Assembly: GCA_964506645.1 (NCBI GenBank) | Contig: CAZDML010000038.1 | Span: 1 to 16,084, forward strand | Reading direction: 5' to 3' | Origin: CAZDML01 sp964506645 | GTDB lineage: Bacteria > Elusimicrobiota > Elusimicrobia > 2-01-FULL-59-12 | DNA: 16,084 nucleotides | Made by a program: the position numbers and the translations under genes | In this document: positions 1 to 7,202 of the stretch, one piece after another | How the letters are laid out: the number at the start of each line of letters is the position of its first letter | Position numbering within the stretch: position 1 is the stretch's first letter | Notes under the pieces: model-generated | Told to the model about the DNA's origin: nothing | The model's input: only the letters and a program-made list of their open reading frames with translations | Database searches by the model: none

Positions 1-1
1 C

Positions 2-445
2 TTTTGCCTCGCCTGGTTTATTTTTCCCTTTTTCCCTAAAGCCATTGTGATGATCCAAAGCAGCTTTATGTATGACCACTGGATTTATCCGTCCCTGCTC
101 GGTCTTCTTATTCCTCTGGCTATCGCTCTGGAACGTCTGTTCCATTCCAGCACGACATCACGCACGCTCGTCTCTCTGGGCACGCTTCTGCTTGTCATGG
201 CCTGGAGCATTATCGTGCAATCACATATCCTCCTGCGCAACACCGATGAAAAACTCTACCGCTGGGCCTGTCGGTTTCCCACGTCGCTCGCCATGCCGAA
301 GAATCTGGTCGGTGTCCTGCTGCGCGAACGCCGTTACGCCGAAGCCCTCCCGCTACTACAGGCACTGGCCCAGCGCGATCCGAAGGATATTGAGATTCAA
401 TCGGCCCTCGCCGCACTGACGCCTCCTCAGAAAAAATCCCGCTAG
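2..445 (+). CDS. C-terminal part of a polytopic membrane protein with a TPR tail (5'-truncated)
   Basis: The reading frame is open from base 2 of the window with no stop before TAG at 443-445, so this is the end of a longer gene; the GTG near 47 is probably internal. The visible 147 residues start with a hydrophobic helix, then an MYDHWIYPSLLG stretch, a second hydrophobic segment, a third (LGTLLLVMAWSIIV), and a soluble tail of about 60 residues. The Y-x-HW-x-Y-P-S segment followed by a membrane helix and a C-terminal TPR-like helix pair (NLVGVLLRERRYAEALPLL) matches bacterial membrane proteins of the O-antigen ligase/glycosyltransferase-like TPR type (often DUF1736). Those carry a long multi-helix N-terminal half, not visible here. 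A role in envelope glycan transfer is inferred from family resemblance only. No hairpin terminator follows; the next gene has its own promoter. Confidence 0.6.
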   Translation, partial: FCLAWFIFPFFPKAIVMIQSSFMYDHWIYPSLLGLLIPLAIALERLFHSSTTSRTLVSLGTLLLVMAWSIIVQSHILLRNTDEKLYRWACRFPTSLAMPKNLVGVLLRERRYAEALPLLQALAQRDPKDIEIQSALAALTPPQKKSR

Positions 446-484
446 TTTTCTTTTTTACCGTTTTACCGTCGATTATTTTCGTTC

Positions 485-513
485 TTGACACGTAGAACCT
501 AATATAACAGAAT
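485..513 (+). promoter_or_regulatory. Sigma-70-type promoter for the RHH/GH13 operon
   Basis: A perfect -35 TTGACA (485-490) is followed after 17 bases by CAGAAT (508-513), which matches the -10 consensus at four of six positions. Transcription would start near 520, giving a leader of about 14 bases before the ATG at 534. An alternative TATAAC at 503-508 matches the -10 better but has only a 12-base spacer. Confidence 0.6.
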
Positions 514-533
514 CTCTCACATTCGATTAGGTT
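496..533 (+). promoter_or_regulatory. Inverted-repeat operator candidate around the -10 region
   Basis: AACCTAAT (496-503) and its exact reverse complement ATTAGGTT (526-533) are spaced 30 bp start to start, close to three helical turns. They flank the -10 element, and the right arm ends directly before the ATG of the ribbon-helix-helix gene. Position and symmetry suggest autoregulation by that protein. Direct evidence is limited to the repeat itself. Confidence 0.45.
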
Positions 534-728
534 ATGTCACATTTGAACATTTATCTCTCGCGGGAACGTGAAAAGTGGTTGCGCCAGCATCTCGATGAAT
601 TGGCGGCGCAGGAAAACCGCTCTCTGTCGTACATTGTGGAAGAAGCCCTTGTGAAATTTGTTCAAACCATGGGCAAATCCGTTCCCGATCAAAAGCGCAA
701 GGGGCATCGACGCCATGTTTCCCGGTAA
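534..728 (+). CDS. Small ribbon-helix-helix (CopG/Arc-like) transcriptional regulator
   Basis: A 64-residue protein with the ribbon-helix-helix layout. Residues 3-9 (HLNIYLS) form a short beta strand of alternating polarity, 10-26 a first amphipathic helix, 28-30 (NRS) the turn, and 31-45 a second helix (SLSYIVEEALVKFVQ). The tail from about residue 48 is basic (KRKGHRRH). Such proteins dimerise, and the paired strands enter the DNA major groove; many repress their own operon. The ATG at 534 is the only start that keeps the strand. There is no well-spaced Shine-Dalgarno sequence: AGG lies only two bases before the ATG. The gene overlaps the GH13 gene by 14 bases, so the two are probably co-transcribed. 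It could instead be the antitoxin half of a toxin-antitoxin pair, but the following gene is a large GH13 protein, not a toxin, so a regulator of carbohydrate metabolism is the better reading. Confidence 0.75.
   Translation: MSHLNIYLSREREKWLRQHLDELAAQENRSLSYIVEEALVKFVQTMGKSVPDQKRKGHRRHVSR
699..704 (+). promoter_or_regulatory. Shine-Dalgarno site that fixes the GH13 start
   Basis: AAGGGG lies ten bases before the ATG at 715, inside the end of the regulator gene. It supports 715 over the in-frame TTG at 658, and translation from 715 begins directly with a signal peptide. Confidence 0.6.
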
Positions 729-3156
729 GCGTCTCCGCCAGCTCTCCGCCTATTCCCTTTTCTCTTTATGTGCGCTTGCTCAATCTGGACAGGCGGATTT
801 CGAGCCGGGTCATTTCCAGCACATCCGCTTTTCTCCTTCGTGCTCCAGGCCCAGCTGGACACAGACTCCGGACAATGCCCTTCAATTGACGCTTCCCTCC
901 AGCGGACATGGCCCCTGCGAAGTCACTCTCGATTTCTTTTCCCCGGATACAACCCGACGCCGGAACGCCATCTCCTTTGATGCCAAAAGTTCACACCCCG
1001 GGGGACGCCTGCAGGTCGAACTCACCGATGACAGCGATGGGGCCCGCTACCGCAGCCCGGCATTACCAGCGGCCGGACTGGGAACGGACTGGGAGACGGT
1101 CCACATTCGCTTTTCGGCCCTGCAGCCAGACTGGGAGCCAGACCAAATACGGCGCATCCATTTACTTGCCGAGCCCGCTCGTGGCCATACACACACCCTG
1201 ATCACCCTGCGCGATATTCGCTGGATTCGCATGGCTGTGACTGCACCCTTCTCGAGGGGTGAACGTGTCGAGCCTGCTTCGCAACCGGCCCCCACGGTGT
1301 CCATGCCCACCCCCGCCTCACCGTCGTCTTCGTTTCATGTTCGCTGGCCCCATTGGCCCGCCGGTGCACCGGTTTCCACGGGACTGCGTGTCATCAAAAG
1401 CCTGTTTCTCTTTTCACTCGTGATGTTTATCCTTCGCCTCCTGCAGAAAAAGAACATGCCAGTCCCGCAGCTCTCGCCGCTATACGAAATGAACACCCGC
1501 ACATGGAAGAGCTATCGGGATAAAGAAGGCGTCATTCAAATTGGTGGGTTTAAAAAAATTACGCTTTCCGACCTGCAGGCGATTCAGGACGCCGGGTTCC
1601 AGAGCATCTGGTTTATGGGGATCTGGGAAATCGGGCCGAAAGTCCGAGACATCTCTCGCCGCTACGGCCCAGATTTTATGGGCTCGCCTTATGCCATTCA
1701 GGATTACGCACTCTCCACAGAACTGGGCAGTGAACAGGACTTTTTAGACCTGGTCCAGCGCGCGCATGGCGCCGGACTCAAGGTGTTTGTGGATTTTGTC
1801 CCCAACCACATGGGCATGGACTCTTTGTGGCTGAACACCCATCCGGAATACTTTATTCACCGCGTCTTAAACGACAGCGAAACCGCTTTATCCGATCAAG
1901 AGCTCGAACAGCTCTATCCGGGCTTCTTCGTCTACCGTACCCCTGCCTATCCGTCCGAAGGCCGCCGCGTTCCTAAAACGATCATGGTGGCCTACGGACG
2001 CGACCCCTATTTTTATCCGTGGATAGACACGGCACAGCTTGATTACGCAAACGCCGGCCTGCGCCGCAAACTAACCGATATCCTGTGCACCTGGGCCAAA
2101 GTTGTGGACGGGGTGCGCTGTGATATGGCGATGCTCGTTCTCCGCGAGCAGGTCAAGATACATCGGCATCCGGAGATGTCCTGGGAGACCTTCAATCAGA
2201 TGATGCCGCACGAATTCTGGAGTGAAGCCATCGCAACAGTCAAGAAAGCCAATCCGTCCTTTGTATTTATGGCCGAGACCTATTGGTCCATGGAAGGCTA
2301 CCTTCAGCAGCTGGGGTTTGATTTCACCTACAACAAAGCCGTCTACGAATCGATCAACCACACCGTGCACAGCGGACATGCGGAAAGCTTGATGAACTTC
2401 TTACGGATGCTTGGGAATGACTTCATACAGAAGAGCGTCCACTTCCTGGAAAACCATGACGAAGAGCGCGCCATGAACAGCCTCGGGGAAGAACGCCAGA
2501 AACCGGCCGCGGTTCTCCTCTGCACACTCCCCGGGGTTGCTCTGCTGCATCAGGGCCAGCTCGAAGGTCGCCGAGAACGTCTGCCGGTTCAGCGAGCGGT
2601 TCCTCTGCACAATGAAAAGGAAATTTCACCACTGAAAAACTTCTACACCCATATTTTGCGCGCCACCTCACAGCCGGTTTTCCAACAGGGGCGGCTAAAT
2701 GTCCTCTACAGCAACAATTCTGCTCTGGCGAGTTACTCTCGGGTTTTAAATGACGAAAAAGCACTGGTAGTCGTCAACGTCTCCAACAAGCCCCAGAAAG
2801 GAAGCATTTTTCTCACCCCCGGGCTGCGACTGCATTCCGGGATGACCTATGAGCTTGAAGATCTCTTTTTTGGCGCCAAACTTCCTGAACTGCAGAAATC
2901 CGGCAAGGTTCAGGAAAGCTACCGCTATAAAGGATCGCTCCTGATGAACCAGGGTCTGTATGTGGAACTTGAACCGTACGACGCCCATATTTTTAAAGTC
3001 CGACCTCAAGGGGTCCAGCATTGGAAACAAAAACTCGTCAGCCGCCTGGAAGACTGGATGGAGGTCTGGCCCTTGAACCTGATTCCCCGCCGCATGGTCG
3101 AGCAGGCCTTTAATCGATTCGCCTCGGATCCCGAGGCAACAGACCCCACCTCCTAA
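715..3156 (+). CDS. Membrane-anchored GH13 (alpha-amylase family) glycoside hydrolase
   Basis: An 813-residue protein that hydrolyses or rearranges alpha-linked glucans, judging by its family. In order: a signal peptide (1-27, probable cleavage after GQA); an N-terminal beta-rich domain (about 28-180) that may bind carbohydrate; a Pro/Ser-rich linker; a hydrophobic helix (about 226-243, followed by QKK); and a GH13 barrel from about 255, ending in a short C-terminal domain. All four GH13 regions are visible: DFVPNH (360-365), GVRCD with nucleophile D470, AETYW with acid/base E521, and ENHD with transition-state Asp D582. A QGQLEGRRERLPVQ stretch follows, as in related amylase-like proteins. 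The catalytic triad is intact, so activity is likely; hydrolase versus transglycosylase cannot be told. With a cleaved signal peptide and one later helix, the barrel would face the cytoplasm. The start at 715 overlaps the regulator gene by 14 bases. Confidence 0.87.
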   Translation: MFPGKRLRQLSAYSLFSLCALAQSGQADFEPGHFQHIRFSPSCSRPSWTQTPDNALQLTLPSSGHGPCEVTLDFFSPDTTRRRNAISFDAKSSHPGGRLQVELTDDSDGARYRSPALPAAGLGTDWETVHIRFSALQPDWEPDQIRRIHLLAEPARGHTHTLITLRDIRWIRMAVTAPFSRGERVEPASQPAPTVSMPTPASPSSSFHVRWPHWPAGAPVSTGLRVIKSLFLFSLVMFILRLLQKKNMPVPQLSPLYEMNTRTWKSYRDKEGVIQIGGFKKITLSDLQAIQDAGFQSIWFMGIWEIGPKVRDISRRYGPDFMGSPYAIQDYALSTELGSEQDFLDLVQRAHGAGLKVFVDFVPNHMGMDSLWLNTHPEYFIHRVLNDSETALSDQELEQLYPGFFVYRTPAYPSEGRRVPKTIMVAYGRDPYFYPWIDTAQLDYANAGLRRKLTDILCTWAKVVDGVRCDMAMLVLREQVKIHRHPEMSWETFNQMMPHEFWSEAIATVKKANPSFVFMAETYWSMEGYLQQLGFDFTYNKAVYESINHTVHSGHAESLMNFLRMLGNDFIQKSVHFLENHDEERAMNSLGEERQKPAAVLLCTLPGVALLHQGQLEGRRERLPVQRAVPLHNEKEISPLKNFYTHILRATSQPVFQQGRLNVLYSNNSALASYSRVLNDEKALVVVNVSNKPQKGSIFLTPGLRLHSGMTYELEDLFFGAKLPELQKSGKVQESYRYKGSLLMNQGLYVELEPYDAHIFKVRPQGVQHWKQKLVSRLEDWMEVWPLNLIPRRMVEQAFNRFASDPEATDPTS

Positions 3157-3157
3157 A

Positions 3158-3196
3158 CACCACCTTCCCGGTATGCTGAGTACTGGGAAGGTGGTG
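3158..3196 (+). terminator. Strong hairpin after the GH13 gene, probable terminator
   Basis: Two bases after the GH13 stop, CACCACCTTCCC (3158-3169) pairs perfectly with GGGAAGGTGGTG (3185-3196); GTA/TAC inside the loop can pair too. A T-rich stretch follows only after about 15 C-rich bases, so this is not a textbook intrinsic terminator. It may stop transcription or protect the 3' end of the mRNA. Confidence 0.5.
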
Positions 3197-3261
3197 CCCC
3201 ACCTCATCCTTCGTTTTCCCCCTTGTTTCTTTTCAATCTTCGGATAGACTTGAGACGGCCC

Positions 3262-5460
3262 ATGCGTTATCCCCTCAAATCGCGCAGTATTGCCATCGGT
3301 TTTGCAGTAGCCTGCATTGTCAGCGCGCTGCTCGGGATTTCCGCCTACTGGCAAACCCACGAACTGGTCGGCTCCTTTAAATCTGTCGCCAGTTCCCATC
3401 AAACGTTGGAAAAACTACAGTCCATTCAAGGCCTGATGGAAGCGGCAGAATCAAGCGTCTGTGCGTTCGTGATTACCGGCCAGGAAGACCGCCTGAAAGA
3501 CTACCGTCATGCCGTCTCGATTGTTCCGAAACAACTTAAACGTCTCGACCAACAGCTCGCCGGACACCCTCGCCAGAAGAAATCACTACAGCGGCTGCGC
3601 TGGTTTTTAACGACCCATCTCACATTCTTACAGAATGTCGTAGCCGTTCGTACGCAAGATGGCTATGAGAGCGCCGCCAAATGGATTGCCGCTGAAAATT
3701 ACGCGTCGACGAGGGATGAAATGGAGCATCTCCTCCAAGACATTCAAAAGGCAGAAACCTCCGTGGTCCAAGTTCGCTCAGACACAACGTCTAAGCATTC
3801 TTCGAAGACCAAGGCGATTCTGATATTCGCCGCGGTCATGTCCCTCGGGCTCCTTTCACTGGTCTTTGCACTCCTGCAGATGGAAAGTGGTCAACGCCGC
3901 GTGGTAGAAAGCCAGAACCAGACGCTGGAGTCTTTTTTACAGCAAATCATTGAACGTATTCCCTATATGGTTCTGGTGAAAGAATCGGAAAATCTCCGCT
4001 TGACCCTCGTTAATAAAGCGGCGACCGAATGGCTTGGACGCAGCGAGCAGGACCTCCTCGGATGCAACGAATACGACCTGCGCCCGCGAGAGGAAGCCCG
4101 GACCACGATGGAACAGGATCATCTGGCACTCCAACAAGGTCGACCGGTGGATATACCGGAAGAAGTGTTCATGCGCGGGAAAGAAGTGCGCATCTTGCAC
4201 ACCCAAAAAATTACGATCCCAGACGAACAGGGCCGCCCAGCCTTTCTGCTCACCATTTCAGAAGACATTACTGAACAAAAAGAAGCACAGCGCATGCTAC
4301 AGCTCTCCCGCGACACCGCAGTCCAGTCGGAACGGCTGAAATCGGAATTTATTCGCAACATGAGCCATGAGATCCGCACCCCCATCAGCGTGTTCCTCGG
4401 CATGACATCGCTCCTGATGGGAACGCAGCTTGACGCCGAACAACGCCTCTTTGCCGAGAAAGCACAAACCGCAGCCGATGGGCTCTCCAAGCTCACGAAG
4501 GATATTCTCGACTTCTCCAAAATTGAAACGGGCACGTTTACGCTCGATATGCAGGAGATGGACCTGAGACAAAATGTCGAAAGTGCAATGTGCATGTGGA
4601 CTGCTCAGGCCAAAACCAAAGGCATCAGCCTGGTCTCCAGCATCGCCAAAGAAATCCCCGCCCATTTGATCGGTGATCCTGTACGCATCCGTCAGGTCCT
4701 GACACAGCTGATGAGCAATGCCGTCAAATTTACAGCCAAGGGAGAAATTATTTTACGGGTTGAGAAAAATCGGGAAGACGATCACCAATGCTGGGTGACC
4801 TATGAAATTCAGGACACCGGGATAGGCATTGCAGAACTTGTCCAACGACATCTCTTTGAGCCGTTCCGGCAGGGAGACGGATCGCCAACACGCCGCTATG
4901 GCGGAACAGGGCTCGGCCTGGCGATGGCGAAGCGAATTGTCGAGCTCATGGGCGGGGACATCGGCTTTAAGAGCACCCCGGAGAAAGGATCGACTTTCTG
5001 GTTTATGATTCCCTTTAAGAAACACCACAGCATTCCCTTGGCGGCTCCCTCGTCCGCCTGGGCCAAGGCGCGTGTTCTTGTCATTGATGACAACGAAATG
5101 GTCCGTCAACTGTTGCGTCATCAACTCAGCGGCTGGGCACTCAACAACGAAGCTGTCTCCAACGGTGAGGCGGCCCTATCCCTTCTTGTTCGCGAGAAAA
5201 AAGCGGGCCGCGGGTTCGCGATTGTCCTCCTGGATATGCAGCTGGCCGATATTGATGGGATTGCCTTTGCCCGAGCTGTGAAAAATGAGCCGAGTCTTGT
5301 CGGTACGCAGCTCTTAATCATGAGCAATAAGGAAACACCGCTAGACCCTGCGCTCTCGGCCACGCTGGGCATTGCGGGCTGGGTGACCAAACCGCCCCCC
5401 GCTCAGGTGCTGCATCAAAATCTCGCCAAACTGATCGAAGCACAGAACCGCGCGGCCTGA
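3262..5460 (+). CDS. Hybrid histidine kinase (CHASE3-PAS-HisKA-HATPase-REC)
   Basis: A 732-residue membrane sensor kinase. The first membrane helix (10-30) is followed by an extracytoplasmic helical domain of CHASE3 type (about 31-182, with FVITGQEDRLKDY), a second helix (185-205), a PAS domain (about 228-345) ending in SEDITEQKEAQ, and HisKA with phospho-acceptor H369 in SHEIRTP. The ATPase domain has N486 in the N box, DTGIGI (518-523), an FEPFRQGD motif and GGTGLGL (547-553). The C-terminal receiver domain has D609-D610, phospho-acceptor D658, S688 and K710. All key residues are present, so kinase and receiver should both work. No HPt or response-regulator gene is adjacent, so it needs partners elsewhere. 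The ATG at 3262 has a weak GAGA upstream; in-frame TTG codons at 3223 and 3250 are less likely. The signal is unknown. Confidence 0.93.
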   Translation: MRYPLKSRSIAIGFAVACIVSALLGISAYWQTHELVGSFKSVASSHQTLEKLQSIQGLMEAAESSVCAFVITGQEDRLKDYRHAVSIVPKQLKRLDQQLAGHPRQKKSLQRLRWFLTTHLTFLQNVVAVRTQDGYESAAKWIAAENYASTRDEMEHLLQDIQKAETSVVQVRSDTTSKHSSKTKAILIFAAVMSLGLLSLVFALLQMESGQRRVVESQNQTLESFLQQIIERIPYMVLVKESENLRLTLVNKAATEWLGRSEQDLLGCNEYDLRPREEARTTMEQDHLALQQGRPVDIPEEVFMRGKEVRILHTQKITIPDEQGRPAFLLTISEDITEQKEAQRMLQLSRDTAVQSERLKSEFIRNMSHEIRTPISVFLGMTSLLMGTQLDAEQRLFAEKAQTAADGLSKLTKDILDFSKIETGTFTLDMQEMDLRQNVESAMCMWTAQAKTKGISLVSSIAKEIPAHLIGDPVRIRQVLTQLMSNAVKFTAKGEIILRVEKNREDDHQCWVTYEIQDTGIGIAELVQRHLFEPFRQGDGSPTRRYGGTGLGLAMAKRIVELMGGDIGFKSTPEKGSTFWFMIPFKKHHSIPLAAPSSAWAKARVLVIDDNEMVRQLLRHQLSGWALNNEAVSNGEAALSLLVREKKAGRGFAIVLLDMQLADIDGIAFARAVKNEPSLVGTQLLIMSNKETPLDPALSATLGIAGWVTKPPPAQVLHQNLAKLIEAQNRAA

Positions 5461-5486
5461 GCAAAGGCCGTCTTTCCGACGGAAAG
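5453..5486 (+). terminator. Two small tandem hairpins between the kinase gene and rimO
   Basis: CGGCCT (5453-5458, overlapping the kinase stop) pairs with AGGCCG (5465-5470) and is followed by TCTTT. Directly after it CTTTCC (5472-5477) pairs with GGAAAG (5481-5486) across a three-base loop. The first has the form of a weak intrinsic terminator; neither has a long T run. Confidence 0.35.
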
Positions 5487-5490
5487 GACT

Positions 5491-5499
5491 TGGTATAAT
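5491..5499 (+). promoter_or_regulatory. Extended -10 promoter directly upstream of rimO
   Basis: TGGTATAAT is a perfect extended -10 (TG-N-TATAAT), with the hexamer at 5494-5499. No convincing -35 is visible at the right distance, as is common with extended -10 elements. Only five bases separate the hexamer from the ATG at 5505, so the transcript should begin at or next to the start codon. No Shine-Dalgarno sequence is present. Confidence 0.65.
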
Positions 5500-5504
5500 A
5501 GCGG

Positions 5505-6851
5505 ATGCCTTCCAAACAGAAAGTCTCCATTGTCACCCTCGGATGTGCCAAAAATACGTCCGATACCGATAACCTCGCCCGGTTACTTAAAGCCAAGGGG
5601 CATGAGGTTGTGGCGGACGCCGAAGAGGCGGACGCGATTGTGGTGCACACGTGTTCGTTCATCCAGGCCGCCAAAGAAGAATCCATCAATACCATTTTGC
5701 AGGCCGGGCAGCTGAAGAAAGGAAAGAAGAAACTGATTGTGACGGGGTGTCTCGTACAGCAGCATGGTCAGGAGATTTTTGACGACCTTCCAGAAGTTGA
5801 TGCCTTTTTAGGCACCGGGCAGCTCGGGCAGATTCCGGATGTTCTGGCCACGCCACGCGCGCGCTTTATCGATCGCGCTAATCCGGGAGGCTTTACCGAC
5901 CCCGACCTTCCAGTGGGCAAGCAGGCGAGCGACGTCGCGGGAGCCAGCGCTTATCTTCGACTGTCCGAAGGGTGCAGTCACCCCTGCTCATTCTGTGTGA
6001 TTCCGCGATTGCGCGGTGCGGTGCAGAGCCGCTCGGAAGAAGCGATTTTGCACGAAGCACGTTCCCTTGCTCAGGCCGGCGTGCACGAGTTCAGTATTAT
6101 TGGCCAGGACACGGGGGACTGGGGCCGTGAGCACAAAGGCACGCATCGCCTGCCGGCCTTGCTGCGATCCATTGGACAAACACCGGGCATCCGCTGGGTT
6201 CGGCTCATGTACATGCATCCGGCCTCATTCACCGACGGCCTGCTCGACGTCTTCGCCGAAGACCCGAACCGTTTCCCCTATCTTGATATGCCCCTGCAGC
6301 ACATTGATTCGGCGATGCTTGCGGACATGAAGCGGAAAACCGATGAATCCGGCCTGCGCGCTCTTTTAGAACGGATTCGTTCACGCGCCCCACAGCTTTC
6401 CCTACGCACAACCTTCATCGTCGGGCATCCGGGTGAAACCGAGGCTCAATTTGACCGTCTGCTGAATTTTGTAAAGGAAGGGTATTTCGATTATCTGGGA
6501 GCTTTTGCCTATTCTCAGGAAGAAGGAACCCCCTCGGCCGCCCGGCCAGATCAGATCCCGGACGATGTGAAGAAGGAACGGCTGACCGCCTTAACGGATG
6601 CGTTTTATGATGTGGCACACCGCAAAGCGCAGGCACGATTGGGAACGACGGAAGAAATTTTGATTGAGGAATCGGAAGGCGATACGGTGTTAGGGCGCAC
6701 ACGCCGCGAGGCGCCAGAAATTGACGCCGTGGTCCGTCTGCCCAAGAGTGCGGCCCGACACGGTCGTTTTGTCAGCGCCAAGATGCTTCGTTACGACGCT
6801 TACGAATACACGGCGGAGCCCATACAGTCCCCGAGCTCCTTTAGCGTTTAA
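5505..6851 (+). CDS. rimO: Ribosomal protein uS12 methylthiotransferase RimO
   Basis: RimO is a radical-SAM enzyme that adds a methylthio group to a conserved aspartate of ribosomal protein uS12 in the cytoplasm. The 448 residues match the usual length. The N-terminal UPF0004 domain has three cluster cysteines: C14 (LGCAKN), C50 (VHTCSFI) and C82 (VTGCLVQQ). The radical-SAM cluster motif is C157-x3-C161-x2-C164. PYLDMPLQH and TTFIVGHPGE follow, and a TRAM domain fills the last 70 or so residues. DAFLGTGQ and IIGQDTGDWG favour RimO over its tRNA-modifying relative MiaB. The first motif reads KNTSDTD where most family members have a DSE ending, a mild variation. Its own extended -10 promoter lies five bases upstream. 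The stop overlaps that of the convergent minus-strand gene by four bases. Confidence 0.94.
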   Translation: MPSKQKVSIVTLGCAKNTSDTDNLARLLKAKGHEVVADAEEADAIVVHTCSFIQAAKEESINTILQAGQLKKGKKKLIVTGCLVQQHGQEIFDDLPEVDAFLGTGQLGQIPDVLATPRARFIDRANPGGFTDPDLPVGKQASDVAGASAYLRLSEGCSHPCSFCVIPRLRGAVQSRSEEAILHEARSLAQAGVHEFSIIGQDTGDWGREHKGTHRLPALLRSIGQTPGIRWVRLMYMHPASFTDGLLDVFAEDPNRFPYLDMPLQHIDSAMLADMKRKTDESGLRALLERIRSRAPQLSLRTTFIVGHPGETEAQFDRLLNFVKEGYFDYLGAFAYSQEEGTPSAARPDQIPDDVKKERLTALTDAFYDVAHRKAQARLGTTEEILIEESEGDTVLGRTRREAPEIDAVVRLPKSAARHGRFVSAKMLRYDAYEYTAEPIQSPSSFSV

Positions 6852-7132
6852 CGAACAAACTCCTGGACGGAATTCACCGTCAGCCAACCCGCTACCCCTG
6901 CCGCACCCACAAGTCCTAATCCAACGACGACACGCACAAACCACGTAAACGCGACAGATTCCTTCGGTTCATTTTCTGTCATGGAATCCAGAAGAAAAGA
7001 TGTCTCTGGCGCCGGTGGTATTGTCGATGGGACGGATTCTGCGGGTATGGACTTCAGGAGTGCAGCAACGCTGTCTTCGGCTTGCGACGGTTCGGCGGGA
7101 CGGTCTACGGCTTTGGTTTGATCTGCAGACAT
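6848..7132 (-). CDS. Small tail-anchored membrane protein of unknown function
   Basis: A 94-residue protein that I do not recognise. Residues 1-60 are polar, rich in Pro, Ala, Glu and Ser, and probably disordered. One hydrophobic helix follows (about 64-86, starting FVRVVVGLGLVG), then a tail of eight residues, so it is probably anchored by its C-terminus with the N-terminal part in the cytoplasm. The ATG at 7132 is preferred over an in-frame GTG at 7141 because GGGGAGG lies eight bases before it, the best ribosome site in the window. A perfect extended -10 sits upstream. Real gene status is supported by this promoter and ribosome site together with the clean membrane segment. The stop overlaps the rimO stop tail to tail. 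Confidence 0.65.
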   Translation of the reverse strand: MSADQTKAVDRPAEPSQAEDSVAALLKSIPAESVPSTIPPAPETSFLLDSMTENEPKESVAFTWFVRVVVGLGLVGAAGVAGWLTVNSVQEFVR

Positions 7133-7165
7133 GGTACACACCTCCCCAAGAGTGACCCTCGCCTG

Positions 7166-7174
7166 ATTATAACA
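7166..7174 (-). promoter_or_regulatory. Extended -10 promoter of the tail-anchored protein gene
   Basis: Read on the minus strand, the sequence is TGTTATAAT, a perfect TG-N-TATAAT. Seventeen bases upstream is GGTACA, a poor -35. The leader would be about 25 bases and contain the GGGGAGG ribosome site. The promoter lies in the 70-base gap after the SET gene, so the two minus-strand genes are probably separate units. Confidence 0.6.
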
Positions 7175-7202
7175 CTACGTTTCTCCGTTGTACCTGGATC
7201 AA

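Noticed and set aside
455..470. Tandem TTTTACCG direct repeat
   Set aside because: Two adjacent 8-mers only, without a third copy or link to the promoter; likely chance in T-rich DNA.
658..714. Upstream in-frame TTG start for the GH13 gene
   Set aside because: It would add 19 residues before a clear signal peptide and lacks a ribosome site; ATG 715 has AAGGGG ten bases upstream.
534..3156. RHH protein as an antitoxin in a toxin-antitoxin module
   Set aside because: The coupled downstream gene is a large GH13 enzyme with an intact catalytic triad, and no small toxin gene is next to it.
3223..3261. TTG start for the histidine kinase 13 codons upstream
   Set aside because: The ATG at 3262 begins shortly before the first membrane helix, as is usual; the upstream stretch is C/T-rich and looks like leader DNA.
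2746..3402. 218-codon open frame on the minus strand
   Set aside because: It runs antisense through the end of the GH13 gene, the hairpin and the kinase start; composition is low-quality and both sense genes have full domain support.
4119..4665. Two antisense open frames of 122 and 158 codons within the kinase gene
   Set aside because: They are shadows of the PAS/HisKA coding region; the protein text shows no domain.
7133..7141. GTG start three codons upstream for the tail-anchored protein
   Set aside because: It falls on the ribosome site itself; ATG 7132 is correctly spaced.
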